Source: Myoxocephalus aenaeus
Lineage: Eukaryota > Chordata > Actinopteri > Perciformes > Cottidae
NCBI GenBank assembly: GCA_038501785.1
Contig: JBAMJR010000047.1
Span: 5,047,501 to 5,111,500, forward strand
Length of the DNA: 64,000 bases
Reading direction: 5' to 3'
In this document: positions 1 to 11,088 of the stretch, piece after piece
Layout: every line of letters begins with the position of its first letter
How positions within the stretch are numbered: position 1 is the stretch's first letter
The notes under the pieces: model-generated
Told to the model about the DNA's origin: nothing
Database searches by the model: none
Seen by the model: only the letters and a program-made list of their open reading frames with translations
Program-made: the position numbers and the translations under genes

Positions 1-629
1 GCTCGCGGTTTTCACCCAGAGGCCTCTGGGAGTGAGGTGAGCATTTTTTAGCAAATGTGCCGATATTTTGCGAGTGTCTGATGAATCAGATCGAAGGCTC
101 CGTCAGTCACCGGATCGTCTTTTAAGCACTTTAACAAAATACTTTCCGCTCAACGGAGTGATTTCAAAGCTCAGGCTTTGCGGCCTTTTGGCGACTGAGC
201 GACGTAAGCGTTTGCCGTCTACCTTCGGCCATGCAGCTCTGGAATTATGTGCTGGCCCTCGCGAGCTCCCTGTAAAATAACATTGGTGAATCTCAACCTG
301 CCTGAACTCCAAGCGGCTCCTCTTCCACATCGACATTCAATAGCGGGGACGCGATACATCGACGCCCGAAAAAACGGCCGAGCCAAATTCGACAGCGGAA
401 AATCCCCGAGTGTGCTTTGAAAGTGATATACGATGATGACACGGGGGCCTCGTTTTGAGCTTCGTTTATTTTTTAACAAATTCAAGATGACATGAGCAGT
501 GATGGCCAGCTGAAGGGACGTGTCAGACGTGGCCTTCATAAAACACAGCACCATGTTCCTCCTCTCTTCCCTTCTCTACTTCTTCTTGTCCTCCCTCTCC
601 TCCAGCTTTCCCTCCCTCTCCCACAGCCT

Positions 630-631
<2 letters not shown>

Positions 632-664
<33 letters not shown>
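632..664 (+). repeat. (GT)n microsatellite
   Basis: 33 bp of uninterrupted GT following a pyrimidine-rich stretch (TCCCTCC). Confidence 0.97.
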
Positions 665-666
<2 letters not shown>

Positions 667-1437
667 CCATGGTCATACTGGGACAATTGAAACTCCATTT
701 TAGGAGACAATTGGCTCCTCCTACAGGTCCATAAAACACAGCTTCTATAGCCTCACGACTGAACTTCAGTGTTCTATCTTTCTTCCCTCTTCATGCTCTC
801 TGCACATCATCCCAAAGGATGTTGTTTTTTCAGCATTGACAACACACTTCAAATGACTGTATTGGCCAATTTTGTCATTTTGCTATTTCTAAAGGTCCTC
901 CGGTCCACTTACTAGCTTATTTTGTATTATTTTTTACCGTATCATCACGTCATCTTCATTGACGCTGAGCGCCGCGAATACAGAGGAAGAGTCACAGTTA
1001 CAGTGATCAACCGCTCAAAAAGCTTGTGACAACCAGTCCTATACAGCCGCTGTTCAAATGATTCGCTCTTAGAGTGATCACAAGTAGTCTGTTCTTGACA
1101 AAACGTCCCAAAAAATGGGCCAATGAGATGCAGCCGCGAACCTCGGCGTTCGTGTCGTCTACTGAAGCAACGAGAAACAGCCATGGTTAGGCTGACAGGA
1201 AACCAATGTGCATGTGTGTTGAAGCCGCCTTTGAAGCAGCTGTGCTGTGTTTTGAAACGGTTGAAACATTTCAGTAAATAGCAATGCTGTCCATTTCATT
1301 ACTTATGTACTGTATATATGTAGAGATAGTTAGATGTTAATCTGCATGAGAAATACATACAGAAAACATTATTATAGCCACATATAATTATATATTTGGC
1401 TATAATAATATATAATAATATATATTTATTATATAAA

Positions 1438-1473
1438 CGGGCGGCTTTGCCCTGGCACGGGCGGCTTTCTGAC
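1438..1473. repeat. 36-nt GC-rich filler between 14-bp direct repeats
   Basis: ATTTATTATATAAA occurs at 1424-1437 and again at 1474-1487. Between them lie 36 GC-rich nt containing CGGGCGGCTTT twice. Positions 1451-1474 are identical over 24 nt to 3896-3919 in the arhgap6 promoter-like segment. Confidence 0.85.
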
Positions 1474-1841
1474 ATTTATTATATAAATATATATCAATTT
1501 GAGTCATGAAAAGATCACTGTACACGGATAAAATCATAACTGCCACTGAGCTTGATTATGAACGGAATAATTTCTATAACAACGGCTAAAACCCCATCTG
1601 ATGAGGACGACATAATCAGCTGGAAAGCATAAGAAATATGTTATTAAGTGGATCTTGGGCTGGGATTCTTTTGTCAAAGATATTTACACTGGGCTAAAAT
1701 CTAGATGGAATATAAAACGGCCGTGATTATTGATGTGTAAATCCAACGAAGCGGACCTGCAAACTTGCCTGATGGGTTTTTGGAATCTGACTCTCAGGTT
1801 CAGAATAGCTCACAAGCCGTTCTTGCCCCAAATAAGACACA

Positions 1842-1859
1842 GGGTTAGGGTTAGGGTTA
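1842..1859 (+). repeat. three telomere-type GGGTTA units
   Basis: GGGTTAGGGTTAGGGTTA is present exactly, in otherwise ordinary sequence. It is too short to claim a chromosome-fusion relic; it could arise by chance slippage or break repair. Confidence 0.9.
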
Positions 1860-2528
1860 CACATACAGCTGCTTAAATAACGGCGGACTCCACCTTCTGT
1901 CTTCTGTGTTTGGTGGTTTTGGCCAACCTCAACCCTCATGATCTGATAAGCAGCCGCTCTATCTAATAGATGTTCAGAAGAGGTTTCCTGTAACCATGCA
2001 GGGCTGCGATGACGCCCGTGTGAGACGCACACGTACAGCGCGCCACCTCACCGCCGCGGTTTATCCGTTATCTCCAAGTGGTCCTCTTGACGTCTCTGCA
2101 TTCTTTGAATGGCGAAGGCCCGATCTGATCAGCAGGGAGGAACTCACCGTCTCTCTCTCTCTCTCGCTCAACTCAGTCACACGTTTACTGTTTATTAAAT
2201 AAAGACAAGAATGTGGTCAGTGTGTGCCCTTCTCAATAAACCCACGCCTGCAGAGCAAAGCAAATGCTTTTCATTAACTCTCACTGTGTGTGTGTGTGTG
2301 AGGTCAGCTCATATTCCTCGTCCACTGTGCCCGTTTGATTTGTATGTTTGTTTTTTTATGAGCTTGGATGCGAGACGCAGATTGCCCAACGCTGGTTCCA
2401 CATTACTTGTTACACAAACCCTGACTAGCCTCCCCCTCCTGTTTAGAGTCTTCCAGTGGTGAACTGGCCCTTTCATGGTCGCTCTTAAGAGCTTTTTTTC
2501 AAAATGGGGAATGCTAATAAATAAAAGA

Positions 2529-2535
<7 letters not shown>

Positions 2536-2558
<23 letters not shown>
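2536..2558 (+). repeat. poly(T) run
   Basis: 23 consecutive T, preceded by TTCTTC. It may be the tail of an old minus-strand retroelement, though no body is recognisable. Confidence 0.95.
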
Positions 2559-2561
<3 letters not shown>

Positions 2562-3289
2562 ATTGAAGCAAGCGAGTTCTGCGGTTCGTCCAGAAAATTC
2601 TCTCTGCTGTGATTTATTTGCTCCAGTAATTAGGCCTATATAGAGAAGACTATTTGTCACAGCTGGCAGAAACCTTGTATCTCCAAAATATCAACTTTCC
2701 ACAAGATAAATGGGTTTGTTTTCAGCTTGAGCATGATGCATTTCTGGATATTTCAAGTACAAAAAAAAAGACTTGAACCCCCCCATAAATTAGATTGTTA
2801 TACTCAATCTTTGTCTTGATGAATTTTAAATTACACATGACGTTGTCCAGAATAAAAGGAGAGGTAATTCATTATTTTGTCATTCATTTATTTCAGTTAT
2901 GACTTGCAGAATAACATATGTTTATATACTGTATATGTAACTCTCCACTCTGTTTCCTCCTCACCTACAGCAACAACAGTTACAGCTCTTTACTATAAAC
3001 TATCCAAATAGTATGCTATCCCTATATGGAGTTTCCAGAGTCAAAGCTTATCAACTGTGGAGCTTCATTTGAGGGTCACTGAAAACATTTGAGCGGCACT
3101 TCTGTTGATAATCAAAAGCTTCTTCCTCCTTCTTTGGTGCTCCCTGTGCCTCTCGGGATTTCTGTGTCACATAGCTAATGATTATATGTGTGTAGCTGAA
3201 ATGCAAAACAAAAAACAAACAGGTTCCTGGATGTAAAGAAGTATAAGATGTGTCATGGCTACTACTGTCCATGCATGCTGCATGTAGAA

Positions 3290-3539
3290 CAGTGGTTCTC
3301 AACTTCTTTTCAGTGAGGTATACCCTAACCAGCGCAAAGCATTTTTGGTTGAAAAAAAAAGAGGTAATACCGTCAGTGTCTGATTTAATATAGTATATAT
3401 ACAATTCAGTTTAATAACTTACACTTATATTATTGACTATTTATTAGATAACTATTCTTAAATTCATGCTAATTTTAAATATATATATATATTTGATCTC
3501 AAGTACCCCCAGGGGTATACCCCCATTTGAGAACCACTG
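3290..3539. mobile_element. 250-bp non-autonomous hAT-like element with perfect 8-bp target duplication
   Basis: The element begins CAGTGGTTCTCAA and ends with the inverse complement of that sequence (TTGAGAACCACTG). It is flanked by identical 8-bp copies of ATGTAGAA at 3282-3289 and 3540-3547. An 8-bp duplication with CAGTGGTTCTCAA-type ends is the hallmark of Charlie-like hAT elements. There is no coding capacity; the interior carries short A and TA runs. Confidence 0.9.
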
Positions 3540-3739
3540 ATGTAGAAGATATAGCAAGCATACATTCTTACTCAAAACTCCAAATAAATATGTATTACTA
3601 TTACTGTATGTTATTGTTGTCCCTCATGTCAACATAATAGTTTTTCAAGACAATACAATTTAAAAAAAATAACATAGATGCGCAGTTTCCATCCTACTTT
3701 TTCATATTTGTGAAAGAAAAATACAACCCTGACCGAAAG

Positions 3740-4180
3740 CTTGTTTTATTTTGAAAACCTCAACCGGAAGCCCGGACTCACACTGTCGACAGCGCTCTCT
3801 CTGCCTCTACTGGCTCGGCTCAGCATCTGTCCCCGCACAGAGTGCACGGAGCGCGCAGTATGGACCCGTTACGCATTACGCACTATGGTGTCCTTCCTGG
3901 CACGGGCGGCTTTCTGACACGCGCTTCTGACCGGCGCAAAGACATCACCTCGTAGAAAGCTGCGGCGACCTGCAGTGAAAAGGAAGTCCAAGGTGTCTGT
4001 CTGTGCACGTAGAAGAGAAGAGAAGACGCGAGGGATCCGTGGAGACTCTTCTTTTCTCCGCTCCGACGCGCGCACACACTTTATTTTTTTTTTGGGGGGG
4101 GAACTTATTTTCTAACGGGATTTCATTTGCTGCATCTACACTTTGGGGTGTTTACTATATGTGGATACTTATTCGGGACC
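3740..4180 (+). promoter_or_regulatory. arhgap6: CpG-rich promoter-like segment and 5' UTR for the candidate arhgap6 first exon
   Basis: CpG dinucleotides are dense here (repeated CGCGC, GGCG and ACGCG) between AT-rich flanks, and the segment ends at an ATG followed by a consensus splice donor. No convincing TATA box is visible, which would fit a CpG-type dispersed promoter. Transcription start is inferred to lie around 3800-4000; nothing in the sequence fixes it. Confidence 0.5.
3860..3955 (+). other. possible upstream ORF of 31 codons in the candidate 5' UTR
   Basis: An ATG at 3860 opens a short frame that ends at TAG 3953-3955, upstream of the candidate arhgap6 start at 4181. It matters only if transcription starts 5' of 3860. 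It could reduce initiation at the downstream ATG. It contains one of the two copies of the 24-bp sequence also found at 1451-1474. Confidence 0.25.
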
Positions 4181-4222
4181 ATGGGAGACTCCGTGTTCTT
4201 CGACAGGCAAAATTCCTATCTC
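4181..4222 (+). CDS. arhgap6: arhgap6 candidate alternative first coding exon (14 codons)
   Basis: The ATG has an excellent start context (A at -3, G at +4). Fourteen codons, reading MGDSVFFDRQNSYL, lead into CTC followed by GTAAGT at 4223-4228. The exon ends in phase 0, exactly what exon 2 (phase 0, starting GDYTW) needs. It sits at the 3' edge of a CpG-rich segment. I do not recognise the peptide from any ARHGAP6 isoform, so this rests on sequence signals alone. Confidence 0.55.
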
Positions 4223-6793
4223 GTAAGTACTCCCGTTTATTGGCCATACATGAATTGGAAAGACTCGGACGCGTGCTGATAAGCTTTACATCTTCTGTTG
4301 TCTGGGAGAACCGCACGCGCCTGCAAGTCTAACGTGTACGTGCGGCGCGTGATTGTGGCAGCAGTTGTTTATTTCCTGCATGAAGATGACTTTTTTTTGT
4401 TTTTTTGCATGTGGAATTTAAAAGCATGCGTAACTGATATTGTGCAGAATTCCGCATTGTTTTTTTTTTCTTCTGTATTACAGCAAACATTGGTGCATTT
4501 TTTTGACACGTGACACATAAACACGTACAACTTGTAAAGTTGCATCAAATTAAAAGTAAAATGTCAGTGACTGTGAAGCAGAAACACTGTTTAACACGCG
4601 CAAGCCTCCTGTGATGGAACGCTTTCGGTCACATGTGATGTATGGAGCGCGCGCACAATGCGGGGCCACACAAGACCACACATGTTTCCTGGTTTGAAGA
4701 GGGTGGAGAGCCCGCTGCTCTGAGATCAGCTCTGTGAAGACGCAGAAGCCTTTCGGCAGACGTCACGTGTTGTGTTCAGACACTCTACACCTCAGAGCTC
4801 GGTGCCGCCACATCAGGGCAAAACACGCACATGTGGGTCAAGGACCGACGAGGACCGCACCTTCAAAACGAAACCCTCAGCATTTTTTTGGAGCTCATGT
4901 TTAGCTATTTGGCAGATTGCTTGAACAGGTTCATTCCAATGTGGGAATCTGATTGGTTTGTGTCGTGGACACAGATTTAATCATCCACACATGCTCGTAG
5001 TTTTGATATTTGTGTGTCTCCCTTCTGTTTCCGTCTCTTCCCCTCCTCCCTGGTGAGGAATCCTGTCTGCCTCCTCTTTACGAGCGATGCTCCTGTGGCT
5101 GGAAGCCCTCATAAAAGCTGCGAGCACTGATTGGGAAAACAATACAATTGTCTTTGGCTCGGCTCGGCAGCGTGTTGTGGTTCTGGGTTGGTGCTTCGCA
5201 GCGTGACTGTGGTGTGAAAGCTGAAATGCCGTTTCAAAGGAATCCAAGGCAGGCTGACGGGGGCTTCAGCTCTCTGCCAAATTCTTCTCGGTGCACGTCT
5301 AGGCTACAGTGTGAACCTCCGATGTATCTGGGCTCTTATTTGTTTAATAATGATGCCGCTCTTTGACCTACAAGTAAAAAAAGTCAGCGAGAGGATTGCC
5401 TCTTTCTATATAGTTGCTCTAAACGCCGGTCATTAGTGCCGATTCATGCAGGATCCACAGAAACTCCTTCAGCTCAAGACTCCAGCAGCCACCGGCCCAC
5501 CGCGGACAGACCCACATCCACCTGCAGTCGGGCATTGCTAGAAAAATGAGAGAAACAGGCTTATCAATTAGCTAAATCGTTGCTGATGTATTGCTCATTG
5601 GTATGTGGTTTCCAACCCCAGCCTGTGCACCGAGGCACATTGTGAGTGCAGTAATGTGGCGGAAGGCAAATGTAGTCGTCTGCAAAGTTCCTGTCGTTAG
5701 CAAGCAGCAACAATCTCTTCCTCTTGCAAAGAAGTCATGGTTGGTAGTGTACTTCCTGGAGGCGTTATAAGGTGAGAAATCCATTCAGACGGCATCTATT
5801 GATATGAATACATGACATATTTCCCTCGGGGAAACCCTAAAGCATTTAGCACTTTATGACATAAAAAGACGCAGCTAAATGCACGAGGGTAATGTCCCGA
5901 CGGAGCGTCACGAATACTAGCCGACCTCCGACCTCGCCGCCTCGTCAATCCTCACGACTCCGTTGGATTTCGGTACAAGAATGCAGCTAAAATGACGACT
6001 TTCGCGTTATTGGAGGGGTTTCAGATTCTAGGTTCCCAGGGGGCGGAGAAGACAGCGAAGACGGAGCAGTTGTTGCCAGCGACGTCAGCGTTTAATCCCC
6101 TCACCCCTCCTCGTGCTTTTCTTCCACGTGTTAGTGACGTGTGACGTGTTCGGCCGATGGCGTCAGATCGCCGAACTAATGGAACACCATCGCGTTGTAA
6201 CGTCTATCAGTCGGGATTGATCGCTCGGTTTCTGTGTCGGGGAGGACTTTGTTTCCCAGTATTAGGAGGATTATGAGAGTGATATACGGGCCGTCTTTTT
6301 AGTCAACGTAAGCAAGATTCATTGCACGCGAAGGCGATGAAAAGAGGAGCAAATCACTCCTAATATAACGGTTATTTAGACAGAAAGAGAGGAATATATC
6401 CACGCAGCTGTCGGTTAAGGAATGAACATCTGCAGACACAGAAATGCCAAACTTGATCCTTCACCAATCATCTTGTGGATGTTTTGGAGCAGGACACTCG
6501 TGTAATAATAACTTTAAAAGTCCGTACCGACACGATTGACGGTGAGAACAACGGTTAAATGTCTACGTCTGTCTATGAAGGATTCGTTCGTGGATCCAGG
6601 GCTACATTATGCCGGCTGTGCACTTACTACTGAAGTTGAGTGTTTTTGCAGGAGCTCACACTATACTGGATTGAGAGGTGTGTTCCACAGAGAGCAACAC
6701 AAAGGAATTATTGATCTTCACCTATTGTTTGTATCATCTCCGTCTCTCATCACTGGCCAAACAGAAACTGCTGTGTCTTCCTCCAGCACCCAA

Positions 6794-6824
<31 letters not shown>

Positions 6825-7215
6825 ATCTTTTGTCTCCAATTGTTCTCCTCTTCTGCCGTTTGCCTTCCATTGTTTCCACTCGCTCCTAATTCTTCTGTCT
6901 CTCCCTCTCCACACTGAGGAGAGCAAACATTTCCCAAGGCGCTGAGCCTTTCCTTACCTGCCGATGTGTGACCTTGTTCTGTGAAAGTAGGTGTGTTTGT
7001 TTTGGTCCACTGCCACTCCCAGTACAAACACCTCCCGGCAGGAAGAAACCCACAAAGCTTTTAGTCACACGGAAAATCGAAAAGGGTCTTTTTTTTATTT
7101 TTTATTTTTTTTACAGAATGGCTGAATGCATAAATCATTGATTTATCCAAAAGACAAGTGTATTGAATGCCTTTGCTCGACGCTCTGGCGTCTGTAATGA
7201 ACAGCTGTGCTCGTG

Positions 7216-7265
<50 letters not shown>

Positions 7266-8220
7266 CGGATGGCATCAACCATCCATGCGGCGTCTTAGTC
7301 ATCAGCACAGCGAGTTTATTTACATTGACCACAAGCTTTCCTAAGCACACCCTGACCCAGAGGGAGAACTTAGCAGGAGTGGATGTTTTGTTCGCAGGAG
7401 TACAGTTACGAGGAATGCACACAGATACGGTATGGTTTCATTCTAGAGGTCCAATATGAGGGGGGGGGGGGGACACGTCTGTTTTTAAGATCCGCTGTCT
7501 TCTGCTCCGTCCTTTCATGATGTTCGTAGGGATCGTCCACCCCTTATCGCGCCCGGCATGTTTTCTGTGTGGCACTTTCCTAAAGGATCCGTGCCTCCCC
7601 GGGTTCTTGCACGTGGGCGGAAAGTCGAATACCGCGTTCCACAGCCGTCACTTCTGGCTCGTCATGACAACACCGCCCTTCCCTTGTTTTGTTTTTTTCT
7701 TCTTCTTTCGAGACACTGTCGGGGGAAGGCACTTGTTTTATTATCAACAGTGAAAGAGTGAAAGTCCGCCCTCCCTGTGACTTGTCTTTTTATGGAGATG
7801 GCCGAGGGCTGAGGGGAGAGCGGAGCGGAGGAAGCGCAGGGGAGAAAGTTCTGGCAAGATGTGATCCGCCGTCTTGCAGAAGGGAGACGGGCCACCAGAG
7901 GCGGGCGTCTTTCTCCGGGCCTGAACCAAATATGTGACGCTTCAAGGAGTCTGATTTACAGCTGAAGCCCCTGCCCTGGTTTCCTCATTACTTCACACAT
8001 TCAGGTGTTTCTTTTATTGGAGTCGGCCAGTCGGTTCAAGAAAAGGTTAGATGTGTTTCCCGACTGAAAGCCGTGAGGGCGTGATGTCAACCGTGTGAAG
8101 TGCACTATGACGTGTTACGTCATAGTTTGGGAATTTTTAAGCACCACAACAGCATGTTCCTCTCAATTTGCTACAAAACGGTGCACTGAGAAGGGATCAA
8201 GATGGATTGCAATCCATTAC

Positions 8221-8293
<73 letters not shown>

Positions 8294-9526
8294 GTGCGTC
8301 GTGAGTCATGCAAGCAGAACTAGATGCGAAATAGTGAGAACAAGATTGTGCCGTCCGGTGGAGAAACCTCTGCTCTTCGTTTTTCAACACCTAGCCAGCT
8401 GCCGCTCTCCGGGTTGACCTCAACGACACAGCTACTCCGAAACCAGCCAAAGCTGTTAAAAGCTCAGCAGGATATACACCTCGCGGCACTGCACATCAAG
8501 AGCCGTGTGGCTGCTTCTCGTAGCAGCCTTAAGAGGACCAGTGATGCTTGCAGACTGGTTTCTGCACGATTCCAGAAAAAAAAAAAAAAAAAAAAAAACA
8601 CGTTTGTGCTTTGGAAAGAAGTGCACGCAAACTGAAGCCTGCGCGCACTTTTTCCGGACGACACGCTTCGACGCTGCTCTGCTTCTCCTTGGGTGGACAG
8701 TTTTTTTTTGTGGATGTAGTCTCCACCGCCGCCGCCACCGCCGCAGCAACCAGAGGAGCGCTTTGGCTGACGGAATTAGAGGAAACCACATCAACAACAC
8801 GGAAAATAAAAGGCCAAGAACAGTTCCTGTCACCAAAACGAGAAGCTTGGCTCCCGTCGATTAGTGAAACGCTCCAGCAATGGCGCCTGCGAAGTGATTG
8901 TCTTATTCCTGACGAGCAAATCCCCCCCCCAGATTAATTTTTGAATTTAATTGGATGGAATTGGTTGAAAATACACCGTAGTAACCTTTCCATTTGGAAC
9001 GCCAGTCATACGCTTGTCCCAACTTTTGTCGAAAAGCTCACTTCCTACTCCCTTTTACTCCGACGGTTTCCACAGAAGACTTCTACGATAAGGCCACGCC
9101 TGCGTCCCGTGCGGTGGAGTCGACTGAGATGCAGGCGATGCTCACCGGCCAGAACAGAGTGCACTTTGAAGGGTTTTCACGGCACCTCGTCAAGTTATTA
9201 CAACAAGCCGGTGTGAACGAGTAGCCTCCGAGTTAAAATCAGCACGCGGCTTTAAAATAAACGGCCCCATTCTCGGTCAGTGTCGCGACGACGATCGCCG
9301 CCTCTCGGAGAACGCCGCCTCTCGGAGTTTAGCCGATAGCGGCCGCGTTTTTTTCGGAGGCACCGATGGAATCAAGCTCAGCACAGGTGAGCGCGGACGA
9401 GACAGACAACAAGGAAAGGGACAGATTTCCCGTCCGGTTACATCTCAGAGAGTCTGGATGAAGGAAATATCCAAAGTCAGACAAGGAATAACACAGATGA
9501 AGCCAGGAATAACACTGCTTCTCTGT

Positions 9527-9563
<37 letters not shown>

Positions 9564-11049
9564 CTGGTTCACTGGAGACACTGTTTATGCTCCCAGCAGG
9601 TACGTGCGCTCATGTGCCGGCTATGCACATATTTGCTCACAGGACAAACCCGTTTTTAATGTGTGTGCCCATGCATTTAACTTTGCGGGTGTGTGTGTGT
9701 GTGTGCGGACGGAGTGTGACACGGGTTCAAGAGGGCCTTTGACTAAAACCGGATTAGCTGCTCTCAAGGCTGCCACTGGAATGTGAGGATCAACAAGTTT
9801 GTTGTGGCAGCGCACGCGCAAACACACACGGGCGCACATACACACATTTATTCGTGGTGCACAAACTATTTGAACTTCTTTCCCTCAACCCTCTCCCTCT
9901 GTTCTGACCATTTTCTCAATGGGAGTAGAGCTGAAATTGGCTTTCATGACACCAGCGCAGGTGGCTTTATTCATCATTTACATCAGTGCATGGCTCGATG
10001 GGGATAGATAAACGCGGGCTTGTTGAAATTGAGGTGATCTGTTCCTTTCATGAAGTGGCAGAGAGCTTCACATGTGGAGTGAAACAACTATTTTTGTCAT
10101 GCATATTTTCATTGAGGCGTTGCATTTGGAAAAAAATAAGACTATCTATGGGAAATCCACAGAGATTGCTATTCCCATGAGGGAAGTGAAAGCGATGAAA
10201 GACAGGCAGCCGTCTTGTGTCCCCCCCCCTGTCTCTCCCTGAAGGGGGGTATGGTGGTATTTGGATGGATTAAGTTTTGAAGGTCAACGTTGGAGCATAT
10301 GTTCCGAGTACCAGCATGTCTTTTTATTTTTTGTTTTAATTTCAGTTAGAAAAATGTGTTCCTGGTTTTCATCTAAGTGGCTGCAGTGATCACGAGGCAG
10401 TATTTGTTTATTCCTGAGAACAGGTGGAAAACAGCGGGAACGTTTCAGCAGAACCATCTGTGTCCTTTGCAAATAGCTCACTGTGTGGACTGAAACTTGG
10501 CATCTATAAGTGGAATTGTCTCAAAGTGGGACTTTTTTTTTTTTGTTTTACTAATGGATTTCTATTTTTTGAAAAATATTTTCACAAGCCCCGCTATATC
10601 TGATGGATTAGGGTTTATTTTCCTAACTAGTCCACTGCTTAGGAAAACAGTGAAAAGCAGTTTCTGGAAAGTATCGAGATGTTTTTGTGTAAATTGACTT
10701 TCTTGCAGTCCCTCAACCGCTCCGGACGCTCCTTTGAGGAATGGTTCCACTCGTGTCAACAAAGAACCGTGGAGCAAAAATTGTGACTGATTCTGCTGTC
10801 ATCGCGTTTCAGTGCTGGACCTTATTAGATTCTTGTGGATCGAGTTTCCCCAACACTCCCAACTAATCAGGCCTACACTGAACAGGACCCGGTGAGAAAA
10901 CGGACTCTGTTTGACTTTTGATTGCTCTCGTGGAACAGTGCCAGTGGGAAGGCGATAAGTAGTTTGCCATGTTAATCAGCCGGTGTTTAAAGTGCTCTCC
11001 ACCTCGTCGTTGCTGTATTGTTAACACTTTATAGTGTTCTTTACTGGCG

Positions 11050-11088
<39 letters not shown>

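Larger units (their letters stand above)
1..3281. other. non-coding: upstream flank or intron 1 of long arhgap6 isoforms
   Basis: The first 600 bp are GC- and CpG-richer than what follows but contain no supported exon. The rest holds a GT run, the GC filler at 1438, a telomere-like triplet, a poly(T) run and AT-rich sequence. The long-isoform first exon of ARHGAP6 (ending VVWKSE in human) was looked for and not seen. Confidence 0.6.
4229..9229. other. intron 1, first part
   Basis: Non-coding relative to the short isoform. It contains the CpG-dense block near 6 kb, a C30 run, long GT and CA runs, an A23 run and a G13 run at 7460. No exon was supported. Confidence 0.7.

Noticed and set aside
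1..600. Large N-terminal first exon of the long ARHGAP6 isoform
   Set aside because: The GC-rich start of the window was read in all frames for the expected FQSP/VVWKSE end before a donor and nothing similar was found.
7061..7460. Poly-Thr-His and poly-Val-Cys frames over GT/CA runs (also at 8.2, 15.1, 26.6, 38.0, 50.5 and 51.3 kb)
   Set aside because: Dinucleotide repeats have no stop codons; these frames are artefacts.
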